DNA of 64,000 nucleotides, taken from assembly GCF_026626665.1 (NCBI RefSeq), contig NZ_JAPNKE010000002.1, forward strand, positions 786,501-850,500, in the 5' to 3' direction. This document shows positions 1 to 9,228 of the stretch, piece by piece; the first letter of the stretch is position 1; every line of letters begins with the position of its first letter. A program made the position numbers and the translations under genes. This stretch comes from Nannocystis pusilla. GTDB taxonomy: Bacteria; Myxococcota_A; Polyangia; Nannocystales; Nannocystaceae. Below the pieces are notes generated by a model. It was not told the origin of the DNA. It saw only the letters and a program-made list of their open reading frames with translations, and ran no database searches.

Positions 1-44
1 CGGTGTCACGGTGGACGGACAACTGGCGCGAGGTTGCGCGGCGA

Positions 45-977
45 TCAGCGGGGCATGTCGCGTCGATCGAGGGCGGCGCGGTGATCGTGGCCGGGGAGCC
101 AGGGCACCATGCTGACGCGGACGAACGCCTCGCCGAGGACGAACAGCTGGTTGTGCGGGGTGTTGGTGCCGGTGGCGGCGATGATGGCCCGGATCTGCGG
201 GATCTCGATCACCTGCGCGCCGGAGGCGGCGGTGCGGGACAGCCAGTCGGCGTCGAGCGGCCAGGGGCGAGCGCGGGCGAGCTCCGCGTCGTCGAGGTCG
301 GATGGCGCGGCGATGCGGCGGACGAACAGGGTCGCGGCGTGCGGGAGGTAGAGGTCGACGCCGGTCCGCGGCGCGGCGAGCCGGGCGATCCGGTCGTAGA
401 CGGCGTGGAGCTGCGCGGCGAGCCTGGCGGCGAAGCCGTTGTAGTTGCGCACTTCGTGCAAGGAGCCGTCGGGCAGTCGGGTGCGCAGGATCGTAATGCT
501 CGCATCGGCGGCGCAGACCGGTCGATGCGGCGCGGGGTTGCACTCGTCGAGGTAGCTGCGCATGCGCGCGACGCCGAGAGCCCGCACGTGCTCGATGTGG
601 TCCCTGGCGGCCCACTCGAACACGCTGTAGCGGAAGAGGCCGCGGCGCTGCTCCGAGTCCCGGGTGAAGAGGACGGTGCCGTCGCGGTAGAGGGTGAAGG
701 CGGGCACGCGGCCGAAAGGCCGGGTCGGGTCGCCGGCAGAGATGATGACGAAGGTCGGCTCGTGCTCGAGCTGGAGGAGCACGTCGTCCCGCGTGAGGGC
801 CCAGGCCGGCTCGCTGTCGGGCAGCGAGAGGCGCGGGGGCTCGGGCGTGGGAGCGGGCGCGGGCGAGGAGGACACGCAAACAGGGGCCGGCGATGCTGCG
901 GGCGTCGGCGGCTGCGTGGATGAGGAGCGCGTCACGCAGGCGCAGAGGCCGAGGGCGAGGAGCGGAAGGACTCGCAT
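45..977 (-). CDS. Putative lipoprotein of unknown function
   Basis: A 310-residue product that I do not recognise. The ATG at 977 was chosen because it gives a short lipoprotein-type leader (MRVLPLLALGLCAC, cleavage expected before a Cys near residue 13-15), followed by a Pro/Ser/Thr-rich linker to about residue 55. The open frame extends upstream to 1205, but that extension reads as Arg-rich non-coding sequence. The rest is a soluble domain with motifs such as PAFTLYRDGTVLFTRDS and YLDECNPAPHRPVCAADAS, where an N-terminal half asks how a value changes (FVIISAGDPTRP). This style is frequent in myxobacterial lipoproteins. It is transcribed away from the CBASS genes. Function is unknown; the reading frame and lipoprotein call are fairly safe. 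Confidence 0.7.
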   Translation of the reverse strand: MRVLPLLALGLCACVTRSSSTQPPTPAASPAPVCVSSSPAPAPTPEPPRLSLPDSEPAWALTRDDVLLQLEHEPTFVIISAGDPTRPFGRVPAFTLYRDGTVLFTRDSEQRRGLFRYSVFEWAARDHIEHVRALGVARMRSYLDECNPAPHRPVCAADASITILRTRLPDGSLHEVRNYNGFAARLAAQLHAVYDRIARLAAPRTGVDLYLPHAATLFVRRIAAPSDLDDAELARARPWPLDADWLSRTAASGAQVIEIPQIRAIIAATGTNTPHNQLFVLGEAFVRVSMVPWLPGHDHRAALDRRDMPR

Positions 978-1266
978 TCGCGCGGGGGACACGCAGACGG
1001 CGAGGAGGTTCCGTGGGGTCCGGAGTCGCCGAGGTTGCCGGCCTCGGCCGTGGTGCGCCGACCGGAGTGGGGCGGCGAAGCGACCGAACATCGTTGCGAC
1101 GCGAACGGTCCGCTCTCCGGCGGCCACTACCACGAGTCCGGTCCCATGCTCGTCGCCGCGCTTCACTGCAGCACAAGCCGGGCGCGCGTCATCGTGATGC
1201 AACACAAGCGCCCGCGGGCAGGGCGGCGGTGATCGTCGAGAGCGGGGCCGGGCACCACACCTAAAC

Positions 1267-1274
1267 CAGGAGAG
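1267..1274 (+). promoter_or_regulatory. Shine-Dalgarno site of the CD-NTase gene
   Basis: The sequence ccaggaga lies directly upstream of the ATG at 1277 and contains AGGAG. It decides the start of the CD-NTase: the later in-frame start at 1372 lacks such a site and would remove the N-terminal helix. The roughly 300 bases between 978 and 1276 hold no other gene that I can support and must carry the divergent promoters. Confidence 0.6.
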
Positions 1275-1276
1275 TC

Positions 1277-2268
1277 ATGACGATCTTGCAGACGGAGTTC
1301 AACAAGTTCAACGACGCGATCCGGCTCGGCTGGGACAACGAGCAGGCCACGTTGAGGAGCGGCGCGACGCAGTGCTCGACCGGATCCGCGAGCGTCTCGA
1401 CGGCCCCAGCTTCAGTCACTTCAACCAGGGGAGCTACGAGCTGCGGACCGGCGTCAAGCCGGTGGACGGCGACTACGACATCGACGTCGGCCTGCGCTTC
1501 AACACGACGAAGGAGGAGTGGCCCGATCCCGTGGCGTTGAAGCAGAGGGTGGTCGACGCGCTGTCGGGGTACAAGGTCGAGCTCCGGCGCCCGTGCGTGA
1601 CGGTGTACTATCAACGGCGCAACGAGGCGCTCTACCACGTCGATCTCAACGTGTACGTGCCGGCCGGGACCGACGGGATGTTCCACCTCGCGGTCGGCAA
1701 GGTCGGAGACGCCGGGAAATTGAAGGAGTGGCGCTATACCGACCCGCTGGCCCTGAGCAAGGCGATCGACGCGACGTTCGCGGACGACGACCGCGAGCAG
1801 TGTCGCCGCGCGATCCGCTGCTTGAAGCGGTGGAAAGACCTGAAATTCTCCGCGGAGGGCGACGCGGCGCCGAAGGGGATCGGCCTGACGGCGGCGGCGC
1901 TGCAGTGGTTCGCGCCGAGCAAGGAGCGCGACGGTGTGGCCAATCGGGTCCACTACGATGACCTCAGGGCGTTGTCCGGGCTGGTGTCGACGATGCTGGC
2001 GAACGCGACGCCCCGGCTGGTGGTCAAGCTGCCCGTGTCGCCGCACGACGATCTGTTCCGGCGGATGAACGACGAGCAGATGCGCGTCTTCCGGGACAAG
2101 CTGCAGGACCTCGACGACGGTCTGCGGCGCGCGCTCGCCGACGCCGACGAGAGCTCCGCGAGCCGCACCCTCCGGAGGTTCTTCGGCGATGACTTTCCCG
2201 AGGTGAGCAAGTCCTCGACGGTCCGTCGCGCGGCCGGGGCGATCGTCTCGTCGGGATCGGCCGGGTGA
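1277..2268 (+). CDS. CBASS cyclic-oligonucleotide synthase (CD-NTase, SMODS/DncV-like)
   Basis: Expected to make a cyclic di- or trinucleotide alarm signal on phage infection. The polymerase-beta-type signature is clear: GSYELRTG (Gly-Ser of the helix N-cap), then DGDYDID supplying the metal-binding DxD, and HVDLNVY supplying the third Asp. The C-terminal OAS1-like half contains CLKRWKD and GLTAAALQW. With the start at 1277 the protein is about 330 residues, normal for the family. The frame breaks near 1357 (..ttgaggagcgg..), where one missing G restores continuous coding (ATLRERRDAVLDRIRERL). The protein ends in Ser-Ala-Gly, the type of flexible Gly terminus that Cap2 enzymes conjugate to targets. 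The stop overlaps the next ATG (TGATG), so the two are translationally coupled. A SAVED partner suggests a cyclic trinucleotide product; that is inference. Confidence 0.88.
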
Positions 2269-4045
2269 TGCACGAGCACGAGCTCACTGCGGTGGCGGAG
2301 CAGCTGTGCGCCGCCGACTTGCTCGAGCAGGCTCGCCTGGTCCCGGCCGAATCGATGTACGAACCGTGGGCGCAAACCCATGGCGTCAGGGCGGCGATCG
2401 ACGGCGTGGTGCACGTCGAAGGGCATGCACTCTCGCTGCGGCTCGGCCTCCCGCCGCTGTTCCCGGGGCGGCTGCCGAAGTGTTCGTCCTCGACGAGCAC
2501 TTGCACGGCCGGATCCCTCACGTGTTTCAGCACGGGTACGTCTGCTACCAGGAACACGAGGGAGTGCTCCTCGATCGCTATCGGCCCGTCGCGGTCGCCG
2601 GCGAGGCGCTGGCCCGCGCGGTCGAGACGATCCGTCGCGGGCTCACCGGTGAGAACAAAGCCGACTTCATCGAGGAATTGGCGCTGTACTGGCCCGGGCC
2701 GCCGGAAGGGACCGTCTTCTTCGCCGCCGGCGCGCAGATCGAGCCGATCCTGCGCGTCCTCTTGCCCTGGACCGGGACGCTCGCGTTCGTCCGCGATCGG
2801 GCACAGGCGCTCGAGCTGATCGCCGCGCCGATGCCCTTCCGCGGCCCCGAGCTCATGAGGCTCGTCGAGCAAGCCATCGACAACCTAGCGACTCCGGGGC
2901 TGTACATTCCGCTCGAGCGCGTCCCGCGACCGCCCGACCCGTTTCCGCTGGGGCCGTGGACCCGGGTCCAGCTCGTGGAGTTCATCCGCCAGAACCTGTC
3001 CCGGTCGCAAAAGCGGCGGCTGGAGGACCACGCGCGGGGCAGGGCGAAGCCCTCGTTCGCGCTCGTGCGCGTGCCGAAGCCTCGCGGCGGCGACCACCTC
3101 GTCGGTGTGCAGTTCGACGACATCCGCGGGACCCATCCCCTGGCGGGGGCGACGGGTACCGCCGAGGTGAGGCAGTTCCACGTCGAGCGGCGCGACCCGG
3201 GCTACCTGGTGCCGCGCGGGGGCGGAGAGTCGTCGTTGCAGGCGAAGCGAGTGTTGCTGGTCGGTTGCGGCGCCATCGGCGGGCATCTGGCGCTGGAGCT
3301 GGTCCGCTGCGGGATCGGGCACCTGACGCTGGTCGATCCCGATCGGCTGCGCCCGGAGAACGCATATCGTCACGTCCTCGGGACGCCGTCGCTGGGAGTG
3401 CCGCTCGCAAAGTCGTTGCAGCTCGGAGGCGAGGTCCAGCGGCGCTATCCTGGCGTCCAGGTCGACTGTTGCGCCGCTTCGATCGAGCAGGCGCTCGACG
3501 CGGGGACGATCGATGTCACCCGATACGACCTCGTCGTCTCGGCGACCGGCGATCCCAACGTCGATCGTGACCTGAACGAACGGCTCCACGGCCTGGCCAA
3601 TCGTCCGCCGCTGCTGTTCACGTGGCTCGAGCCGCTGGGTATCGGCGGTCACGCGCTGGCGGTCCAGGGCGCGTCGTCGGGGTGCCTCGACTGTTTGTTC
3701 ACGCCGCACGCGTGGGAGCGGGATGCCGTGCTGGTGAATCGGGCCGCGTTCGCGGCGGCCGGCCAGGTGTTCACCCGCGAACTCGCTGGTTGCGGGAACG
3801 CGTTCACGCCGTACAGCTCGCTCGACGCCCTGCGGACGGCAGAGCTCGCGGGTCGTCTGGCCCTCGAGGTGCTCGGCGGACGCAGGCAAGCCTCGCTGCT
3901 GCGCTCGTGGAAGGGCGACGGCGCGGCGTTCGAGGCGGCAGGGCTTCGCACCTCGGCTCGCTACGAGCTCGACGCGAGCGCGCTCGAGCGAGGCGGCCAG
4001 GACGTCGCAATGCCGGGCTGTAGGGTGTGTGGCGGGTGCGCGTAG
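2268..4045 (+). CDS. Cap2-like E2-E1 fusion (ThiF/ubiquitin-transfer) of CBASS
   Basis: About 592 residues after correction, the usual Cap2 length. In type II CBASS, Cap2 primes the CD-NTase by ligating its C-terminus to a target. The N-terminal E2-like part carries a candidate catalytic Cys in HGYVCYQEHEG. The E1 adenylation domain has the nucleotide-binding loop VLLVGCGAIGGHLALEL followed by LVDPDRL and ENAYRH, and a likely E1 Cys in AGCGNAFTPYSS. The C-terminus has a CRVCGGC cluster. The N-terminus (MHEHELTAVAEQLCAADL) and the remainder lie in different frames; the break is near 2477 (ctgccgaagtg), where one added base gives LPEVFVLDEH. No Cap3 (JAB peptidase) gene follows, so this resembles the short type II layout. 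The gene ends 7 bases before the convergent SAVED gene. Confidence 0.85.
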
Positions 4046-4052
4046 CTCACGG

Positions 4053-5096
4053 CTAGAGCTCGAGCGCCTTGCGGTACTGCCCGCCGGCGAACTCATAGGA
4101 GACGATCCGCGGCGCGGCATTGTGCAAGATCCGCCGCCCGCATTCGATCGCCACGGCCACCGGCGCCGCCGCGAAGATGTGGAGCCGCTCGATCCCGGGG
4201 TGTCGCGCTTCGATCTGTCCGAGGACCGCGCGGTAGTGGTGAGCGAACGCTTCGAGCAGGGCCTCGCTGCGCACGGCGTCGATCCGGGGATCGGCGAGCG
4301 TGATCTCGTAGGTCGCGCGATCGGCTCGCGGCAGCACGGCGTCGACCCGCTCGCGCTTGACGCTCGCGCTGGCCGAGATGAGCACGGCGACGTCGCGCGC
4401 CGGCGGAGCGTCGGGATCGGGGATGACGGACCAGCGATCGAGCTCGGGCTCCTCGGGTTGCCAGCTCCAGCCGGCGGGCGCTCGGAGGCGCTGGAACACG
4501 CGGGCGTCGATCGTCTCCGACACGGCGAGGCCGAAGGCGACGAGCCACGGGATCGGGGCCAGGCCGAACAGGGACAGGTGGCGGGCTCCGGAGCGGAGCA
4601 CTTCATCGCGGAGGTGCTGCTGGATCGATTCGCGGATTCTCACCTGGCCTTTCGACCATGTCGATGGATCGCCCGCCAGGGTATCGAGGTCGTGCAGGTC
4701 CAGCTTCAGCCGGCTGACCGGGACGGCCGTGCCGAGCGCGACTCGTATCTGCTCCTCGTCGATCGCGGAGATCTGGCCGGCGATCGCGGCCTCGAGGGTG
4801 ATCACGTGCGTTTGGAGACCGGACGGAGCGGCGGGCTCCCCGAAGAAGATGGCGACGGCGTCGATGTCGCTCACCCGTCGCGGGAACTTTCCCCGGAGCT
4901 TGGCGAACAGCTGCGAGTCGATGCGTCCCTGTTGGCGCAGGGCGACCGCGACCTCGTAGAAGACCCGGGCTGGGGCGGTCTTGAAATCGACCTCCTGCAC
5001 GACTTTCTCGGCGTCGAGTTCGAGGTGGACGAATCGTTGCAGGCCGTCGGGTGAGAACAGGCTGTCCAGCAGATCGACGAGGGACTTGAGCGACAT
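4053..5096 (-). CDS. SAVED-domain CBASS receptor with N-terminal death-fold/EAD-like adaptor
   Basis: A 347-residue protein. The ATG at 5096 was chosen because the upstream extension to 5141 has no domain character. The C-terminal two thirds look like SAVED, the sensor for cyclic trinucleotides: HLSLFGLAPIPWLVAFGLAVSE and the second half-repeat IFAAAPVAVAIECGRRIL, with a final VSYEF strand. Residues 1-85 are not a nuclease or membrane segment. They are a small helical domain (SLKSLVDLLDSLFSPDGLQRF, later QQGRIDSQLFAKLRGKFP) resembling the effector-associated (EAD) death-like adaptors described in multicellular bacteria. If so, ligand binding would recruit or cluster a partner carrying the same adaptor rather than cut DNA directly. 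It is encoded opposite to the CD-NTase and Cap2 genes. SAVED call strong; EAD call from pattern memory. Confidence 0.75.
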   Translation of the reverse strand: MSLKSLVDLLDSLFSPDGLQRFVHLELDAEKVVQEVDFKTAPARVFYEVAVALRQQGRIDSQLFAKLRGKFPRRVSDIDAVAIFFGEPAAPSGLQTHVITLEAAIAGQISAIDEEQIRVALGTAVPVSRLKLDLHDLDTLAGDPSTWSKGQVRIRESIQQHLRDEVLRSGARHLSLFGLAPIPWLVAFGLAVSETIDARVFQRLRAPAGWSWQPEEPELDRWSVIPDPDAPPARDVAVLISASASVKRERVDAVLPRADRATYEITLADPRIDAVRSEALLEAFAHHYRAVLGQIEARHPGIERLHIFAAAPVAVAIECGRRILHNAAPRIVSYEFAGGQYRKALEL

Positions 5097-5312
5097 GCGA
5101 GCGAGACTCGTGACGAGAGGCGGCCAAGTTACCGCGCACAACAGGCGGACGTAAACGCTCGCGAGGTCGGGTATGACGACGGGTCGCGGGGCGCTGGCCG
5201 CGAGGGAGAGACCGTGTAGGTCGGCCTGCGGCGGGGCGCGACTTCACGCCGCGAACATTTCTCGCGCGGGCGACCGATCGGCTCGGCGGAGGTCGGTACT
5301 TCAGCGGCCGCC

Positions 5313-6907
5313 ATGACCCATGCCCTCGTTCCGCGCCGCTCCCCCGGCCTGTTCGTCGCCGCGCTGCTCGTCGCGCTGCCCGCGAGCGCCCTCGCCAGTA
5401 CCAGTCCTTCGGGACAGGTGAGACCAGAAGACCCAGCGCCCACAGCGACGTCAGCGACCTCCGCGCCGCCGTCCCGGACCAGTCCTTCGGGACAGGTCGA
5501 AGCCGAAGGCCCGGCGCCGACAGCGAAGCTCGGACATCCGCCCCGCCGTCCGCGGCCCCGCCCGAGACCCCGGGCGCGCGCTGCCAGGACGCGCACGAGG
5601 TGCCGTGGATCCGCCGCTGCCGGCCCGCGCGCAACACCTTCGAGCTCGGCGCCTTCGCGGGCGTGTTCTTCACCGGGGGCAGCGCGCACGAGCTGTTCGA
5701 CCCGCACCGCCAGCTGGCGTCGTTGCAGGACGGCGACCCCGGGAGCGTGTTCTTCCAGCCGTACCGGGTCGCGGCGCCGCAGTTCGGCGGGCGCGTCGGC
5801 TTCTACCCGCTGGCGTTCCTCGGCGGCGAGGTCGAGGCGGCGGTGATGCCGACGCGGATCGTGATCGACGGCGAGCCGCGCGATCGGGCGATCCTCTTCA
5901 ACTTCCGCGGCAACCTGATCGCGCAGCTGCCGTTCTGGCGCATCGCTCCGTTCGCGCTGGTCGGCGGCGGGGGCATCGGCACCACCGGCGCGCTCGGGCG
6001 TGACATCGACCAGTCGGTGCACTTCGGCGGTGGGGTCAAGGTGTTCCTGTCGCACCGGGCGCTGCTGCGATTCGACGTGCGCGACGTGGTGGCGGCGCGG
6101 CGGCGGGTCGACGCGGGCGCGGTCAGCTATCCGGAGATCCAGCTCGGGGTGTCGGCGCTGCTCGGGCGCAGGTCGCCGGCGCGGCGGCCGGAGAAGGACA
6201 GCGACGGCGACGGCTTCCTCGACCGCGCCGACGCCTGCCCGTTCGAGCCCGGGATCGCGCCGGACGGGTGCCCCGAGCGCGACCGGGACGGAGATGGCTT
6301 TTTGGACAGCCGGGACGTGTGCCCCGACGTCCCCGGGATCGCGCCGGACGGGTGCCCCGAGCCCGATCGGGACGGAGATGGCTTTTGGGACAGGCAGGAC
6401 GATTGCCCCGACGTCCCCGGCGTCGCCCCGCGCGGGTGCCCGATCCCCGACAGCGACGGCGACGGCATCCTCGACGACGTCGACCGGTGCGTCCACGAGC
6501 CCGAGACCCGCAACGGCCTCGAAGACGACGACGGCTGCCCCGACGACCTCGATCCGGTGCGGCCCGTGATCGGGGTGATCCGCGGGATCTACTTCGACCT
6601 CGACAAGGACTCGATCAAGCCGCGCTCGCGGCCGGTGCTCGACCGGGCGGTCCGGGTGCTCACCGAGCACACGAGCGTGAAGATCGAGATCTCCGGCCAC
6701 ACCGACAGCACCGGCGGGCTGGCGCACAACCGCGACCTGTCGCGCCGCCGCGCGGAGTCGGTGCGCCGCTACCTCGTCGAACACGGGGTCGACGCGGCCC
6801 GCCTCACGACCCGCGGCGCCGGCCCCGACGAGCCGCTCGACACGAATCGCACGGCGGCGGGCCGCGCGAAGAATCGCCGCATCGAGTTCATGATCCTGGT
6901 GCAGTGA
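5313..6907 (+). CDS. OmpA-family outer-membrane protein with TSP3 calcium repeats
   Basis: About 531 residues after correction. It starts with a signal peptide (LFVAALLVALPASALA), then a low-complexity linker carrying two in-frame copies of the palindromic element (each read as TSPSGQV). A beta-barrel-like N-terminal domain follows (NTFELGAFAGVFF to about VSALLG). Next are four Asp-rich thrombospondin type 3 repeats of the form DSDGDG-x-DxxDxCP. A C-terminal OmpA peptidoglycan-binding domain contains EISGHTDSTGG and NRDLSRRRAESVRRYL and ends in NRRIEFMILVQ. The signal peptide and barrel are in different frames; one missing base near 5525 would join them (..SEARTSAPPSAAPPETPG..). It lies divergent from the SAVED gene across 216 bases. 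Likely role: envelope anchoring. Confidence 0.85.
5403..5419. repeat. Interspersed palindromic element, in-frame copy
   Basis: agtccttcgggacaggt: TGTCC-type arm degenerate at the first base, TTC(G) loop and GGACAGGT arm. It lies in the linker of the OmpA protein and is read as SPSGQV. Confidence 0.75.
5481..5497. repeat. Interspersed palindromic element, in-frame copy
   Basis: Identical in sequence to the copy 78 bases upstream; both occupy the same linker in the same reading frame, so the linker has probably been duplicated or hit twice. Confidence 0.75.
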
Positions 6908-6994
6908 TTCGCGAATGCGCGAGACGCCGGTGATTTCGCGAATGCTGGCTCGAGGCAGCTCGACGTCGCAGCGTACGGCGAGGTCGACCCGGCG

Positions 6995-8056
6995 TCACGA
7001 GCTGCCCGCGCCGCTTCGGCGGACCTCTCGAGACTCGCCGGCTGCGGCGGTGACGAGCGCGCCGCCGACGGTCCCGGCGTCGGACGAGGAGAGCACCACG
7101 GCGCTGGCGAGGGAGCCGCGCCAGCGGGCCCGGAGATCGAAGTCGTCGAGCGCCCACGCGAGCCCGAGCGGGAAGGCCGCCGCGCCGCAGTCGCCGAGGG
7201 CATCGGCGAGGGCCCGCACGCGCATCGGCTCGGGCATGAGCTCCACGTTGCGCAGGTAGGCCGTCGACAGCTCGGTGGCGAAGAACCGCTCGTTGCTCTG
7301 CGCCGCGACCACCTCGTCCACGCGCTGCGGCCAGCGCTCGCGCAGCTCGGAGAGAACTTCGGTGAGCCCCGCTGCGCGGCTGGCCGGTTCACCGACGAAG
7401 GGCGCGGGCTCCTCGGCGCATGCGACCGCCTCGACGACACCCAGCGCGGGACCGCCGGTCCGTTCGCCCGCGCGCCCGAGCAGCAAGAACGCCGCGCCCT
7501 CGCCCGGCAGACGCCCGTCGCAATTGCGGCGCCCGAGCAGCCGATTGTGACGCGACAGCTCGCGCAGGGCCTCGCCGGCGACCTGGCAGTCGAGCCCGCC
7601 CACGAGCACTCGCGGCGCTCCTTCGCCCAGCTCGTCCAGCGCCGCGGCCAGCGCGACCGCACCGCTCGCCCGCCCGACCGCGATCAACCAGCGCAGCTCC
7701 GCGGCCGGCGGCGCGACCTCTGCGAGGACTTCCTTCAGGCGCCGCGAGCGGCCTGCCTCGTGCGCAGCGGCTGGCACCGCGACGAACACCGGCACTGGCG
7801 CGGCCACACCGCCAGCGACGGGGCGCAAGGCCTGGGCGGCCGCTCGCCGCGCGAACCAGAGCGCGCGCTCGAACGGATCTTCGCCGGCCAGCGATTGCAG
7901 GCGACAGCCGCGCGCGGGCTCGCCTGCGAGGTCGAGGACGCCGTCGATCTCGACGAATCGACGAAGCCCGGCCTCGACCGCCGCGAAGGCCGCCCGCGCG
8001 GTCAGTCCGAGCGGACAGCCGACGCCGAGCCCCAGGACGCGCGCGGAGCGAGTCAC
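6995..8056 (-). CDS. Beta-ketoacyl-synthase-like protein of a T6SS accessory cluster
   Basis: A 353-residue thiolase/ketosynthase-fold protein: VLGLGVGCPLGLTARAAFAAVEAG at the N-terminus, a nucleophile-elbow region VGGLDCQVAGEALREL, then DGRLPGEGAAFLLLGR and a C-terminal GDCGAAAFPLGLAWAL. The Cys sits in GGLDCQV rather than the usual DxACSS context, so ordinary chain condensation is doubtful. KS-like proteins of this type occur beside DUF2169 genes in T6SS effector clusters. The start is the GTG at 8056, which overlaps the DUF2169 stop by 4 bases (GTGA), indicating coupled translation. It converges with the OmpA gene. The role may be effector maturation or scaffolding; this is inference. Confidence 0.65.
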   Translation of the reverse strand: MTRSARVLGLGVGCPLGLTARAAFAAVEAGLRRFVEIDGVLDLAGEPARGCRLQSLAGEDPFERALWFARRAAAQALRPVAGGVAAPVPVFVAVPAAAHEAGRSRRLKEVLAEVAPPAAELRWLIAVGRASGAVALAAALDELGEGAPRVLVGGLDCQVAGEALRELSRHNRLLGRRNCDGRLPGEGAAFLLLGRAGERTGGPALGVVEAVACAEEPAPFVGEPASRAAGLTEVLSELRERWPQRVDEVVAAQSNERFFATELSTAYLRNVELMPEPMRVRALADALGDCGAAAFPLGLAWALDDFDLRARWRGSLASAVVLSSSDAGTVGGALVTAAAGESREVRRSGAGSS

Positions 8057-9093
8057 GCGCCGTTCTCCCACGGCTCGAGTTCGCGGACGCGGATCGTCTC
8101 GATGGTGGCCATGTCCTTTTGGACAGGTAGCGCGGCCCGCCAGATCATCGTGCAGCGCTCGTCGTCGGGCATGATCGTGAGGCCGTCGAGCACCATGCGC
8201 GCGACGCCGACTCGACCGCCGAGCGTCAGCTTGACCTGGATCCGCGGCGCCGGCAGCCGGAAGCTCAGGTCACCGTCGGGGTGCGCGCCCTCGACTCTCA
8301 CCATTTCGTCGCCGCGCAGGTGCGGGGTGGCGCACAGGGGCTCGGGAGCGGCGCAGAAGAAGCGCTCGTCGAAGTCTTGCGGCCAATGCGGGGCTCGCCG
8401 GCGGACCCACGCCTCGTCGTAGGTCCCGGCGTAATGGCGTCGCGGCGACCAGTGCCGCGCGAGCGGACCGAAACCGACGGGCGCAGGGAGGTCGTCCGGC
8501 CCGTCGATCGGCGCGCGCGGATCTTCGAAGTTGGGCAGCGGCTGGTCCGGAGCCTCGCGTGCAGAGGTGAGTAGGCCGCGCCCCACGGGGTTCCGCTCGC
8601 TCGCCTCGACGAGCCGCTTCGCCTCGTCGCCGCAGGCTCCGCCGAAGCAGCGCTCGTAGCAGATCGGCAGCCGCTCGAACGGCTCGGGCTCGGTGGGGCG
8701 AAGACCGCCGAGCCCCCTCGACCAGCGGCGCTCGCCGAACACCACGGCCTCGTGGCGAAGAGAGCCGACCTGAAGCGCGACGTGACCCCGTGTCACCGGA
8801 CGCCCGCGCGGCGCCCAGGCGTGTCCGAGCAAGTGAATGTCGGTCCCGGGCTTGCGATAGGCGGTCTGCGCCTCCCGGCGCAAACTCGAGCTCGCGGGGT
8901 CGCCCCAGTACTCGTCCGCGACCACGACCGCCTCCTGAAGCTCGCACGGGCTCAGCGAGGCGGCGGTCGACCGACCGGCGGGCGGCAAGCGGTAATGCGC
9001 GGCGAGCACGACCAATATCAGCTCGCTGCCGTGCCGATCCATGGACGGCATCGCCGCAGCCGCGAACGGGGTCAGGTTGACGAGGTTGTCCAT
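8053..9093 (-). CDS. DUF2169 family protein (T6SS accessory), copy 1
   Basis: A 346-residue protein starting MDNLVNLTPFAAAAMPSMDRHGSELILVVLAAHYRL. DUF2169 hallmarks are visible: DIHLLGHAWAPRGRPVT, VFGERRW, ERLPICYERCFGG, NPVGRGL and a LPNFEDPRAPI segment before a FGPLARHW repeat. DUF2169 proteins are encoded with PAAR/DUF4150 effectors and are thought to help load them on the VgrG spike. It is followed by the ketosynthase-like gene with a 4-base overlap. One copy of the palindromic element falls in frame near the C-terminus, encoding LPVQKDM. Two more DUF2169 genes lie in the second T6SS cluster at 47-50.6 kb. Confidence 0.85.
   Translation of the reverse strand: MDNLVNLTPFAAAAMPSMDRHGSELILVVLAAHYRLPPAGRSTAASLSPCELQEAVVVADEYWGDPASSSLRREAQTAYRKPGTDIHLLGHAWAPRGRPVTRGHVALQVGSLRHEAVVFGERRWSRGLGGLRPTEPEPFERLPICYERCFGGACGDEAKRLVEASERNPVGRGLLTSAREAPDQPLPNFEDPRAPIDGPDDLPAPVGFGPLARHWSPRRHYAGTYDEAWVRRRAPHWPQDFDERFFCAAPEPLCATPHLRGDEMVRVEGAHPDGDLSFRLPAPRIQVKLTLGGRVGVARMVLDGLTIMPDDERCTMIWRAALPVQKDMATIETIRVRELEPWENGA
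8111..8128. repeat. Interspersed palindromic element, in-frame copy
   Basis: atgtccttttggacaggt, with complementary TGTCC/GGACA arms and an N4-5 loop, inside the 3' end of the DUF2169 gene. Confidence 0.85.
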
Positions 9094-9228
9094 CGGCGAG
9101 TCTGCACGTTCACGGGCTCACGAGGACCGGCGGCCGTCGGCGGAGCGGTGCGCGAAGGGAAAGCCTTTGCCAGTAAGTGTCACGGACGACAAGGCAAGGG
9201 CGTCGAGGAGAGTATCGGAGGTCGGCTT

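Noticed and set aside
1277..4045. CBASS genes being pseudogenes because of two frame breaks
   Set aside because: All catalytic motifs remain, each break is fixed by a single base, and the same indel type occurs across unrelated genes in the window.
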